Positions 48,342-57,129 of a stretch of DNA of 64,000 nt are shown here, in pieces. Source of the stretch: SIG603 sp963621245 (GTDB lineage: Bacteria > Bacillota > Clostridia > Oscillospirales > Acutalibacteraceae). The translations under genes were made by a program, and so were the position numbers. The stretch is from positions 62,001 through 126,000 of the forward strand of contig CAVFCW010000004.1 in assembly GCA_963621245.1 (NCBI GenBank), written 5' to 3'. Numbering within the stretch: position 1 is the first letter of the stretch; every line of letters begins with the position of its first letter. The notes under the pieces were generated by a model. That model did not search any database and was not told where the DNA came from. It worked only from the letters and a program-made list of their open reading frames with translations.

Positions 48342-51300
48342 ATGGAATATAATGCATTTGATTCAATTAAGATAGGCCTTGCTTCTCCCGAGCAGATCAG
48401 AGAATGGTCCTACGGTGAAGTTAAAAAGCCAGAAACCATCAACTACAGAACCCTCAAGCCGGAAAGAGACGGCCTTTACTGCGAGCGTATTTTCGGACCT
48501 CAGAAGGACTGGGAGTGCCACTGCGGTAAGTACAAGAGGATTAGATATAAAGGCAAGATCTGCGAGCGTTGCGGCGTTGAAGTCACACGCTCAAAGGTCA
48601 GACGTGAGAGAATGGGTCACATCGAGCTTGCTGCTCCTGTTTCCCACATCTGGTATTTCAAGGGCATTCCTTCAAGAATCGGCCTTATGCTGGATATCTC
48701 TCCGAGAATTCTCGAGAGAGTTCTCTACTTCGCTTCCTTCATCGTAACAGATGTCAAGGAGGGTTCGGCAGCCGAGAAAGAGCTCAGCGTAATGCAGACT
48801 CTTTCCGAAGGCGAATACAGAACCATGAAAGAGAAGTACGAGGACGACTTCGAGGCAGGAATGGGCGCCGAGGCTATCAAGATTTTGCTTGAGAGAATCG
48901 ACGTTGAGGCACTCTCTGCAGCTCTCAAGAACGAGCTTGACGGCGCAAGCGGTCAGAAGAGAGTAAGACTTTTGAAGAGACTCGACTGCGTTGAGTCCTT
49001 CAGAATCTCCGGCAACCGCCCCGAGTGGATGATTCTCGATGTTGTTCCGGTTCTTCCGCCCGACATCAGACCTATGGTTCAGCTTGACGGTGGCAGATTT
49101 GCAACAAGCGATCTTAACGATCTTTACAGAAGAGTTATCAACAGAAATAACCGTCTTAAGAGACTTTTAGAGCTTCACGCTCCTGACATCATCGTCAGAA
49201 ACGAGAAGAGAATGCTCCAGGAGGCTGTTGACGCTCTCATCGATAACGGCAGAAGAGGAAGACCTGTTGTCGGCCCGAACAACAGACCGCTCAAGTCTCT
49301 CTCCGATATGCTCAAAGGTAAGCAGGGACGTTTCCGTCAGAACCTTCTCGGTAAGCGTGTTGACTACTCCGGACGTTCGGTTATCGTTGTCGGTCCTGAG
49401 CTCAAGATGTATCAGTGCGGTGTTCCGAAGGAGATGGCTCTCGAGCTCTTCAAGCCTTTCGTTATGAAGAGACTCGTCGAGACAAACGCTGCGGCTAACA
49501 TCAAGGCTGCAAGAAAAGCAGTCGAGAGAGCTAAGCCCGAGGTTTGGGACGCACTCGAGATTGTAATCAAGGATCATCCTGTTCTTCTCAACCGTGCTCC
49601 TACACTTCACAGACTCGGCATTCAGGCATTTGAGCCGGTTCTCGTTGAGGGTCGTGCTCTTAAGCTTCACCCGCTCGCATGTACGGCTTACAACGCCGAC
49701 TTCGACGGCGACCAGATGGCTATTCACGTTCCGCTTTCGGCTGAAGCTCAGGCTGAGGCAAGATATCTCATGCTTGCCGCAAACAACCTCTTGAAGCCTG
49801 CCGACGGAAAGCCGGTTGTTGTTCCTACTCAGGATATGATCCTCGGTTCATACTACCTCACGCTTGACAAGGGCGTTTACTGCGACGAAGAGGGTAACCC
49901 CGTCGAGGGCAAGAGTAACTTTGTCAACTACGACATCACTCGTCTCAGAAGAGACGCAGGTGAGAGAGGAACCGTTGATACCGGCATTAAGCCTGTCCTT
50001 TACTTCAAGGACGTAAACGAGGCTGAAGTTGCCTATGTTTCTCACGCAATCACACTTCACACAAAGATAAGAGTCAGAAAGACTGTCGAGTACGGCGGAA
50101 AGACTTACACAGGTATCATTGATACCACAATGGGTAAGATTATCTTCAACCGCGCTATTCCTCAGGACATCGGATTTATCGACAGAAGCAATCCGGACGA
50201 CGTTCTCCGTTACGAGGTAGACTTCCTCGTTAAGAAGGGCGGCCTCGGAAAGATTATCGATAAGTGCATAAGAACTCACGGCACAGAGATTACCAGTGAG
50301 GTTCTTGATAACATTAAGGCTCAGGGATATAAATACTCCACAATCGGTGCTATCACCGTTGCTGTTCAGGATGCTACAATTCCGGGCGAAAAGAAGGCTA
50401 TCCTCGCTAAAGCAGAGGAAGAGGTCGATCAGATCCGTGAGGACTTCGACTTCGGTCTTCTCTCCGATAACGAGCGTTACGGCGCAGTTGTCGACGCATG
50501 GAGCCGTGCAACAGATGAAGTTACAAAGGCTCTTCAGGACGGCCTTGATCAGTACAACCCGATCTACATGATGGCTGATTCCGGTGCCCGTGGTTCTATG
50601 TCTCAGATTCGTCAGCTCGCAGGTATGCGTGGTCTTATCGCTAACACATCAGGTAAGACTATCGAAATTCCGATCAGAGCTAACTACCGTGAAGGTCTTA
50701 ACATCATCGAGTACTTTATTTCATCTCGAGGCGCACGTAAAGGTCTTGCCGATACTGCTCTTCGTACAGCCGACTCGGGTTACCTCACAAGAAGACTTGT
50801 TGATGTTTCCCAGGAGGTTATCATCCATGAGGCAGACTGCCACACAACCGAGGGCCTTGAGATTTCCGATATCACATCAGGTCCCGAGACAATCGAGTCC
50901 TTCTCCGAGAGACTTATCGGAAGATATCTTCTCGAGGACTGCAAGGACGAGAACGGAAACGTTATCGTCAGCTGCGATAAGCTCATGGACGAGGATGACG
51001 CAAAGAAGATTGTTGCCGCAGGCTACAAGTCAATCAAGATTCGTTCCATCCTCAACTGCCACGCTACAAGAGGTGTATGTATCAAGTGCTACGGCTCATC
51101 ACTTGCCAACGGCAAGCCTGTTCAGGTCGGTGATACAGTTGGTATCATCGCCGCTCAGTCCATCGGTGAACCTGGTACACAGCTTACAATGAGAACGTTC
51201 CACACCGGTGGTGTTGCTTCCGCCGAGGATATCACACAGGGTCTTCCGAGAGTTGAAGAGCTCTTTGAGGGCAGAAAGCCCAAGAAGCTCGCTATCATCT

Positions 51301-52040
51301 CTGAGATCAGCGGTGAGGTTTCCGTTGAGGAAGTCAGAAGAACTCAGAACGTTGTCGTCACAAACAACAACGACGGCGATGTCAGAAAGTATTCTATCCC
51401 GTTCGGCACACGTCCTACCGTTCAGGCAGGTCAGTACATCGAAAAGGGTACAAGAATCACAGAAGGTTCTGTCAACCCGCATGATGTTCTTGCTGTTCTC
51501 GGTGAGCAGGCTGTTCAGGATTACCTCATTCTCGAAGTTCAGAAGACCTACCGTCAGCAGGGTGTTGATATCGCCGATAAGCACATCGAGGTTATCGTTC
51601 GCCAGATGCTCAGAAAGGTAAAGGTCAAGACTCAGGGCTCTTCCGATCTCATCGTTGGCGCTACTGTCGATAAGGCAGATATCTACAACGCAAACAAGAG
51701 AATTGAGGCAAGAATTGCTCAGGGCGAGACAGGTCTCGAGTATGCAGAGTACGAGCCGATACTTCTCGGTATCACAAAGGCTTCTCTCGCAACAGACTCC
51801 TTCATGTCAGCCGCTTCCTTCCAGGAGACAACAAGAGTTCTCACAGACGCAGCTATCAAGGGCAAGGTCGATCACCTTCTCGGACTCAAGGAGAATGTTA
51901 TCATCGGTAACCTTATTCCTGCCGGTACGGGCATGCAGTGCTACAACGATGTTACAATCGAGCCGGTAGGCGGCACTCCGTCCGATGACGAGGCTTTGGA
52001 GAGCGCGGCTGAGAACGCAGCATCTTCTGATGTCGAGTAA
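48342..52040 (+). CDS. rpoC: RNA polymerase beta' subunit
   Basis: A 1,232-aa subunit. The N-terminal zinc ribbon has CHCGKYKRIRYKGKICERC, and the catalytic NADFDGDQMAIH loop binds the two Mg ions. The bridge helix and trigger-loop regions are present, including the second zinc site CHATRGVCIKCYG. AAGGGGGT precedes the ATG. It lies 18 bases after rpoB. The C-terminus is acidic (EALESAAENAAS). Confidence 0.98.
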   Translation: MEYNAFDSIKIGLASPEQIREWSYGEVKKPETINYRTLKPERDGLYCERIFGPQKDWECHCGKYKRIRYKGKICERCGVEVTRSKVRRERMGHIELAAPVSHIWYFKGIPSRIGLMLDISPRILERVLYFASFIVTDVKEGSAAEKELSVMQTLSEGEYRTMKEKYEDDFEAGMGAEAIKILLERIDVEALSAALKNELDGASGQKRVRLLKRLDCVESFRISGNRPEWMILDVVPVLPPDIRPMVQLDGGRFATSDLNDLYRRVINRNNRLKRLLELHAPDIIVRNEKRMLQEAVDALIDNGRRGRPVVGPNNRPLKSLSDMLKGKQGRFRQNLLGKRVDYSGRSVIVVGPELKMYQCGVPKEMALELFKPFVMKRLVETNAAANIKAARKAVERAKPEVWDALEIVIKDHPVLLNRAPTLHRLGIQAFEPVLVEGRALKLHPLACTAYNADFDGDQMAIHVPLSAEAQAEARYLMLAANNLLKPADGKPVVVPTQDMILGSYYLTLDKGVYCDEEGNPVEGKSNFVNYDITRLRRDAGERGTVDTGIKPVLYFKDVNEAEVAYVSHAITLHTKIRVRKTVEYGGKTYTGIIDTTMGKIIFNRAIPQDIGFIDRSNPDDVLRYEVDFLVKKGGLGKIIDKCIRTHGTEITSEVLDNIKAQGYKYSTIGAITVAVQDATIPGEKKAILAKAEEEVDQIREDFDFGLLSDNERYGAVVDAWSRATDEVTKALQDGLDQYNPIYMMADSGARGSMSQIRQLAGMRGLIANTSGKTIEIPIRANYREGLNIIEYFISSRGARKGLADTALRTADSGYLTRRLVDVSQEVIIHEADCHTTEGLEISDITSGPETIESFSERLIGRYLLEDCKDENGNVIVSCDKLMDEDDAKKIVAAGYKSIKIRSILNCHATRGVCIKCYGSSLANGKPVQVGDTVGIIAAQSIGEPGTQLTMRTFHTGGVASAEDITQGLPRVEELFEGRKPKKLAIISEISGEVSVEEVRRTQNVVVTNNNDGDVRKYSIPFGTRPTVQAGQYIEKGTRITEGSVNPHDVLAVLGEQAVQDYLILEVQKTYRQQGVDIADKHIEVIVRQMLRKVKVKTQGSSDLIVGATVDKADIYNANKRIEARIAQGETGLEYAEYEPILLGITKASLATDSFMSAASFQETTRVLTDAAIKGKVDHLLGLKENVIIGNLIPAGTGMQCYNDVTIEPVGGTPSDDEALESAAENAASSDVE

Positions 52041-52073
52041 TATAAAAAACCGCTTGTCAAAGCCAAAAAAAGC

Positions 52074-52102
52074 TTGACATAAGCCGCTCTTTGTGTTAAA
52101 AT
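52074..52102 (+). promoter_or_regulatory. promoter of the rpsL-rpsG-fusA operon
   Basis: TTGACA, 17-bp spacer, TAAAAT. Transcription would start near 52109, before the terminator hairpin at 52136. Confidence 0.8.
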
Positions 52103-52135
52103 TTCTCTCTGGGCGGTAAAGAAACGGATACTTAT

Positions 52136-52174
52136 GTGTCCTGACGGAATTTATCGCCGTCAGGACACTTTTTT
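52136..52174 (+). terminator. leader terminator (attenuator candidate) of the str operon
   Basis: GTGTCCTGACGG and CCGTCAGGACAC form a perfect 12-bp stem with a nine-base loop, then six T. It lies about 27 bases downstream of the predicted start. The loop and two stem bases (TTTATCGCC, 52150-52158) are complementary to GGCGGTAAA at 52112-52120, so an alternative pairing or pseudoknot is possible. It could also end rpoC read-through. Confidence 0.75.
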
Positions 52175-52219
52175 GTATATATCGCCCGAAACAAAGGGGA
52201 TTGTCCTGTTAACACAGCT

Positions 52220-52249
52220 ATAAACAAGGCTCATTTCTACCTTGTTTAT
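52220..52249 (+). promoter_or_regulatory. hairpin in the rpsL leader
   Basis: ATAAACAAGG and CCTTGTTTAT form a perfect 10-bp stem with a ten-base loop, about 25 bases before the ribosome site. A control role is inference. Confidence 0.5.
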
Positions 52250-52292
52250 CATACATAAATCAGAAAAATTTATAATGAGGAGGTGCACACAT

Positions 52293-52715
52293 TTGCCTAC
52301 ATTTAACCAGTTAGTTCACAACGGACGTAGTGTAAAGGACTCAAAAGCTAAGGCTCCGGCACTTTTAAAGGGATGGAACTCAAAGAAGAGAGTTGCTATC
52401 GATCAGGATAGCCCACAAAAGCGTGGCGTTTGCACATCAGTTAAGACTGCTACACCTAAGAAGCCTAACTCAGCTCTTCGTAAGATCGCCAGAGTAAGAC
52501 TTTCCAACGGTATGGAAGTTACAGCTTATATCCCGGGTGAGGGACACAACCTTCAGGAGCATAGCGTTGTTATGATCCGTGGCGGCCGTGTAAGAGATAT
52601 CCCTGGTGTACGTTATCACATCATCAGAGGCGCTCTCGATGCTCAGGGTGTTGCTAAGAGAATGCAGTCCAGATCCAAGTACGGCGCTAAGAAGCCGAAG
52701 GCAGGTAAGAAGTAA
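52293..52715 (+). CDS. rpsL: 30S ribosomal protein S12
   Basis: A 140-aa protein of the decoding centre. The start is TTG at 52293, after GAGGAGGTGCACACAT, giving MPTFNQLVHNGR; upstream in-frame codons lie in the leader hairpin. TPKKPNSALRK keeps the Lys matching E. coli Lys43, but GGRVRDIPG has Arg101 (codon 52593-52595) where sensitive species have Lys88. Asp102, the methylthiolation site, is present. It is first in the S12-S7-EF-G operon. Confidence 0.97.
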   Translation: MPTFNQLVHNGRSVKDSKAKAPALLKGWNSKKRVAIDQDSPQKRGVCTSVKTATPKKPNSALRKIARVRLSNGMEVTAYIPGEGHNLQEHSVVMIRGGRVRDIPGVRYHIIRGALDAQGVAKRMQSRSKYGAKKPKAGKK

Positions 52716-52761
52716 TTTAAATACTGCCGTCCACAAAATTCGTTAAGTCAAACCATAGGCT

Positions 52762-52805
52762 TGCCGGAAAAATTCCGGTCAGGCGTTTATATAAATATAA
52801 ATGCC
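52762..52805 (+). promoter_or_regulatory. two adjacent hairpins between rpsL and rpsG
   Basis: CCGGAA-AAA-TTCCGG (52764-52778) is followed by GGCGTTTATA-TAAA-TATAAATGCC (52782-52805). In E. coli, S7 represses its operon by binding the rpsL-rpsG intergenic RNA; a similar site here is plausible but unproven. Confidence 0.45.
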
Positions 52806-52874
52806 GATCCTTAGCCAGGCGGGAGTTTGAACTTTCGAGTACCTATGATATCATTTTATGAAGGAGGGAAGACT

Positions 52875-53345
52875 ATGCCAAGAAGAGGCAATATAGCAAA
52901 GCGTGACGTTTTGCCAGATCCTATGTACAATTCAAAGCTGGTTACACGTCTTATCAACAGCATCATGCTCGACGGTAAGAAGGGTGTAGCTCAGAAGATC
53001 GTTTATGATGCATTCGCAATCGTTGAGGAGAAATCCGGTAAGGATGCATTAGAGGTTTTTGAGGCAGCAATGGAGAATGTTATGCCGTCAGTTGAGACAA
53101 AGTCCAGACGTGTCGGCGGTGCTAACTACCAGGTTCCGATCGAGGTTCGTCCTGAGAGACGCCAGACACTCGGACTCAGATGGTTAACTCAGTATTCCAG
53201 AGCTCGTTCAGAGAAAACTATGAAGGAGCGTCTTGCAAACGAGATCCTCGATGCCGTTAATGGTGCAGGCGGAGCAGCTAAGAAGCGCGAAGATACACAC
53301 AGAATGGCAGAAGCAAACAGAGCATTCGCACATTACAGATGGTAA
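52875..53345 (+). CDS. rpsG: 30S ribosomal protein S7
   Basis: A 156-aa protein with MPRRGNIAKRDVLPDPMYNS at the start, LVTRLINSIMLDGKKGVAQKI, and GGANYQVPIEVRPERRQTL. It organises the 3' domain of 16S rRNA. The ATG at 52875 has AAGGAGGG nine bases upstream. The frame also opens at 52827, but that part is not conserved S7 sequence. It is followed by fusA after 20 bases. Confidence 0.98.
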   Translation: MPRRGNIAKRDVLPDPMYNSKLVTRLINSIMLDGKKGVAQKIVYDAFAIVEEKSGKDALEVFEAAMENVMPSVETKSRRVGGANYQVPIEVRPERRQTLGLRWLTQYSRARSEKTMKERLANEILDAVNGAGGAAKKREDTHRMAEANRAFAHYRW

Positions 53346-53365
53346 TCGCTGTTTAGGAGGAAATT

Positions 53366-55489
53366 ATGGCAAGAGAAGTTTCACTGGAAATGACCAGAAA
53401 TATCGGTATCATGGCTCACATCGATGCCGGTAAAACTACTACAACCGAAAGAATCCTTTATTATACAGGCGTTAACTACAAGATCGGTGAGACACATGAA
53501 GGTGCCGCAACAATGGACTGGATGGCTCAGGAGCAGGAGCGTGGTATCACTATCACATCCGCTGCTACAACATGCTACTGGTCACATACCGACCTCGTAA
53601 ATGCCGGCGATAAGAAGGAAATTGCAAAGAACAGACACAGAATCAACATCATCGACACCCCCGGCCACGTTGACTTCACAGTTGAGGTTCAGCGTTCACT
53701 GAGAGTTCTCGACGGTTCCGTTACTGTTTTCTGCGCAAAGGGCGGCGTTGAGCCCCAGTCCGAGACAGTTTGGAGACAGGCTGAGGAATATCATGTTCCG
53801 AGAATGGCTTTTGTCAACAAGATGGACATCATGGGCGCAGACTTCTACAGAGTTGTCCAGATGATGAAGGACAGACTCAAGTGTAACGCTGTTCCGATTC
53901 AGCTTCCTATCGGCGCTGAGGATACTTTTAAGGGTATCGTCGACCTCGTCGAGATGAAAGCTTACATCTACTATGATGACCTTGGAAAGGATATCCGCTG
54001 CGAGGATATTCCCGAGGATATGGTAGAGATTTCCAATAAGTACCACGAAGAGCTCATCGAGCACGTTGCCGACTTGGACGAAGACATCATGATGCTTTAC
54101 CTCGACGGAGAAGAGATTCCCCAGAGCGACATCAAGAGAGTTATCCGTCAGTCTACAATCAACAACACAATGGTTCCTGTTACATGCGGTACAGCATACA
54201 GAAACAAGGGTGTTCAGAAGCTTCTTGACGCTATCGTTGACTACATGCCGTCTCCGATCGATGTTCCTGCTATCAAGGGCGTAAACCCCGAGACAGAGGA
54301 AGAGGAAGAGAGACATTCAAGTGACGACGAGCCGTTTGCAGCTCTCGCATTTAAGATCGCAACAGACCCGTTCGTCGGTAAGCTCGCATTCTTCCGCGTT
54401 TACTCCGGAACACTCGAGGCCGGCACTCAGGTCTATAACTGCAATAAGGACAACAAAGAGCGTATCGGACGTATTGTTCAGATGCACGCTAACCAGAGAA
54501 AGGATATCGAGAAGGTTTATGCCGGTGATATCGCTGCTGCTGTTGGTCTTAAGAACACAACAACAGGTGATACACTTTGCGATGAGACTCATCCCATCAT
54601 TCTCGAGTCTATGAACTTCCCTGATCCTGTTATCCGTGTTGCTATCGAGCCTAAGACTAAGGCTGCTCAGGAAAAGATGGGCATTGCCCTCGCAAAGCTT
54701 GCTGAAGAGGATCCTACCTTCAAGGCATACACAGACGAGGAGACAGGCCAAACTATCATCGCCGGTATGGGTGAGCTTCACCTCGAGATCATCGTTGACA
54801 GACTTTTCCGTGAGTTCAAGGTTGAGGCTAACGTTGGTAAGCCGCAGGTTGCTTACAAAGAGACAATCCTCTCCAACTCCGATGTTGACTGCAAGTATGC
54901 ACGTCAGTCCGGTGGTAAAGGTCAGTATGGTCACGTTAAGATCAGACTTGAGCCGAACCCGGGCAAGGGCTACGAGTTCGTTAACGCCGTTGTCGGTGGA
55001 TCTGTCCCGAAGGAATATATTCCTGCTGTTGACGCAGGTATCCAGGGTGCTATGCAGTCCGGTGTTGTAGCTGGCTACAACGTTGTTGACTGTAAGGTAA
55101 CACTTTATGATGGATCTTATCATGAGGTTGACTCCTCCGAAATGGCCTTTAAGATTGCCGGTTCTATGGCATTCAAAGAGGCTATGGGCAAGGCTAAGCC
55201 GGTTCTCATGGAGCCTATCATGAAGGTTGTTGTTACAACACCTGAGGAGTACATGGGCGATGTTATCGGTGACCTTAACTCCAGACGTGGTATGATTCAG
55301 TCCATGGAGGCTATCACAGGCGGTCAGCAGATCACAGCTCAGGTTCCGCTTTCAGAGATGTTCGGTTACGCTACAGACATGCGTTCCAAGACTCAGGGCC
55401 GTGGCGCTTACGTTATGGAGCCTGATACTTACGCAGAGGTTCCGAAGTCTGTTGCCGAGAACATCATTTCCGAGAGAAGCAAGAAGTAA
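53366..55489 (+). CDS. fusA: elongation factor G
   Basis: A 707-aa translocase GTPase. G1 is AHIDAGKTTTTERIL (18-32), followed by RGITITSAATTCYW, DTPGHVDF and FVNKMDIMGAD. Domain IV has the GGKGQYGHVKI segment. EF-G moves tRNA and mRNA after peptide transfer and helps recycle ribosomes. TAGGAGG precedes the ATG. It is third in the str operon; tuf follows with its own promoter. Confidence 0.98.
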   Translation: MAREVSLEMTRNIGIMAHIDAGKTTTTERILYYTGVNYKIGETHEGAATMDWMAQEQERGITITSAATTCYWSHTDLVNAGDKKEIAKNRHRINIIDTPGHVDFTVEVQRSLRVLDGSVTVFCAKGGVEPQSETVWRQAEEYHVPRMAFVNKMDIMGADFYRVVQMMKDRLKCNAVPIQLPIGAEDTFKGIVDLVEMKAYIYYDDLGKDIRCEDIPEDMVEISNKYHEELIEHVADLDEDIMMLYLDGEEIPQSDIKRVIRQSTINNTMVPVTCGTAYRNKGVQKLLDAIVDYMPSPIDVPAIKGVNPETEEEEERHSSDDEPFAALAFKIATDPFVGKLAFFRVYSGTLEAGTQVYNCNKDNKERIGRIVQMHANQRKDIEKVYAGDIAAAVGLKNTTTGDTLCDETHPIILESMNFPDPVIRVAIEPKTKAAQEKMGIALAKLAEEDPTFKAYTDEETGQTIIAGMGELHLEIIVDRLFREFKVEANVGKPQVAYKETILSNSDVDCKYARQSGGKGQYGHVKIRLEPNPGKGYEFVNAVVGGSVPKEYIPAVDAGIQGAMQSGVVAGYNVVDCKVTLYDGSYHEVDSSEMAFKIAGSMAFKEAMGKAKPVLMEPIMKVVVTTPEEYMGDVIGDLNSRRGMIQSMEAITGGQQITAQVPLSEMFGYATDMRSKTQGRGAYVMEPDTYAEVPKSVAENIISERSKK

Positions 55490-55519
55490 TTCAAGCTTTT
55501 CAAAAGAGAAAAACTTCCT

Positions 55520-55560
55520 ATCCGTGCTTTCGTGAGTAACCCTCACGAGAGCCATCGGAT
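55520..55560 (+). promoter_or_regulatory. interrupted long hairpin after fusA
   Basis: ATCCG/CGGAT, GCT/AGC and TCGTGAG/CTCACGA nest in one 41-base hairpin with loop TAACC. No T-run follows, so it is not a normal terminator. It could stabilise the fusA 3' end. Confidence 0.55.
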
Positions 55561-55573
55561 ATAAAAATAAGGC

Positions 55574-55601
55574 TTGATTTTTCGCATATTTGTGGTAAAA
55601 T
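55574..55601 (+). promoter_or_regulatory. promoter of tuf
   Basis: TTGATT, 16-bp spacer, TAAAAT. It gives tuf a separate transcript with a leader of about 50 bases. Confidence 0.6.
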
Positions 55602-55657
55602 TAAGCTAACAGTTTTTAACTACTTAATTAATTTGACTATTAAGGGAGGCAATTCCA

Positions 55658-56860
55658 ATGGCAAAACAAAAGTTTGAAAGAAATAAGCCACATGTTAACA
55701 TTGGTACAATCGGCCACGTTGACCACGGCAAGACAACACTTACAGCTGCTATCACAAAGGTTCTTTCCTTCAAGGGACAGGCTGCTTTCGAGGATTATTC
55801 CATGATCGATAAGGCTCCTGAGGAGAGAGAGCGTGGTATCACAATCAACACAGCTCACGTTGAGTACGAGACAGACAAGAGACATTACGCTCACGTTGAC
55901 TGCCCCGGCCATGCTGACTATGTTAAGAACATGATCACAGGTGCTGCACAGATGGACGGCGCTATCCTCGTTGTTTCCGCTGCTGACGGTCCTATGCCTC
56001 AGACAAGAGAGCACATCCTTCTTTCCAGACAGGTTGGTGTTCCTTACATCGTTGTTTTCATGAACAAGGCTGACCAGGTTGACGACGAAGAGCTTATGGA
56101 TCTCGTCGAGATGGAGATCAGAGACCTCCTCAACGAGTATGACTTCCCGGGTGACGATGTTCCGATCATCAAGGGTTCTGCTCTTCAGGCTCTCGAGTCT
56201 ACATCCACAGATGTCAATGCTCCTGAGTATGCTCCGATCCTCGAGCTCATGGATGCTGTTGATGCTTACATTCCTACTCCTGAGAGAAAGTCTGATCTTC
56301 CTTTCCTTATGCCTGTTGAGGACGTTTTCACAATCACAGGTCGTGGAACAGTTGCTACAGGTAGAGTTGAGCGTGGACAGATCAAGATGAACGAGACAGT
56401 TGAGATCGTTGGTCTTTCTGACGAGAAGAAGTCAACAGTTGTTACAGGTATCGAGATGTTCAGAAAGCTCCTCGATTATGCTGAGGCTGGTGATAACATC
56501 GGTACACTTCTCCGTGGTGTTCAGAGAAACGAGATCGAAAGAGGCCAGGTTCTTGCTAAGCCGGGTTCAATTCATCCTCACACAAAGTTCAAGGGTCAGG
56601 TTTACGTTCTTACTAAGGACGAGGGCGGCCGTCATACACCGTTCTTCAACAACTACAGACCTCAGTTCTATTTCAGAACAACAGACGTTACAGGTGTTAT
56701 CAACCTTCCTGAGGGAACAGAGATGTGCATGCCTGGTGATAACGTTGTTATGGACGTTGAGCTCATCACACCTATCGCTATTGAAGAGGGACTCCGTTTC
56801 GCTATCCGTGAGGGTGGTAGAACAGTTGGTTCCGGTGTTGTTACAGCTATCAACGAGTAA
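55658..56860 (+). CDS. tuf: elongation factor Tu
   Basis: A 400-aa GTPase that brings aminoacyl-tRNA to the ribosome. Motifs: GHVDHGKTTLTAA (19-31), RGITINTAHVEY, DCPGHADYVKNM and NKADQVDD. The C-terminal domains are complete. GGGAGGCAATTCCA precedes the ATG. Codon choice is biased to T- and C-ending codons, as in other highly expressed genes here. The FMN riboswitch follows 18 bases after the stop, with no clear terminator between. Confidence 0.99.
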   Translation: MAKQKFERNKPHVNIGTIGHVDHGKTTLTAAITKVLSFKGQAAFEDYSMIDKAPEERERGITINTAHVEYETDKRHYAHVDCPGHADYVKNMITGAAQMDGAILVVSAADGPMPQTREHILLSRQVGVPYIVVFMNKADQVDDEELMDLVEMEIRDLLNEYDFPGDDVPIIKGSALQALESTSTDVNAPEYAPILELMDAVDAYIPTPERKSDLPFLMPVEDVFTITGRGTVATGRVERGQIKMNETVEIVGLSDEKKSTVVTGIEMFRKLLDYAEAGDNIGTLLRGVQRNEIERGQVLAKPGSIHPHTKFKGQVYVLTKDEGGRHTPFFNNYRPQFYFRTTDVTGVINLPEGTEMCMPGDNVVMDVELITPIAIEEGLRFAIREGGRTVGSGVVTAINE

Positions 56861-56878
56861 TTCGTAACTTCACATTAA

Positions 56879-56994
56879 CATTTTTTCGGGGCGGGGCGCA
56901 ATTCCCCACCGGCGGTAAAGTCCGCGACCTCCTTATGGAGCTGATCAGGTGTAATTCCTGAACCGACGGTATAGTCCGGATGATAGAAGAAATG
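56879..56994 (+). ncRNA. FMN riboswitch (RFN element)
   Basis: Conserved blocks are in order: CGGGGCGGGG, ATTCCCCACCGGCGGTAAAG, TCCGCGACC, CAGGTGTAATTCCTG, then AACCGACGGTATAGTCCGGATG. P1 is formed by CATTTTTTC (56879-56887) and GAAGAAATG (56986-56994). Binding of FMN is expected to favour the terminator at 57027 and cut ribU expression. Confidence 0.96.
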
Positions 56995-57026
56995 CAAGTA
57001 TATCCCACGATATAATTGGTATTTAA

Positions 57027-57056
57027 GCCCCGTAGATTATTCTACGGGGCTTTTTG
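57027..57056 (+). terminator. riboswitch-controlled terminator before ribU
   Basis: GCCCCGTAGA-TTAT-TCTACGGGGC followed by TTTTTG. Together with the RFN element this is a transcription-stop expression platform. Confidence 0.93.
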
Positions 57057-57129
57057 CTTTTTACTTCAGTTTCGTTATTTGCGTTTCGTTTATCTTTAGT
57101 TAAGTAATTTCAGTTAGGAGAATGCAATA

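Noticed and set aside
52201..52225. TTGTCC followed by 12 bp and TATAAA before rpsL, similar to the tandem promoters at 5.3-6.4 kb
   Set aside because: The second half-site 11 bp upstream is missing (AACAAA), and AAATCACA does not follow. A single hexamer is expected by chance.
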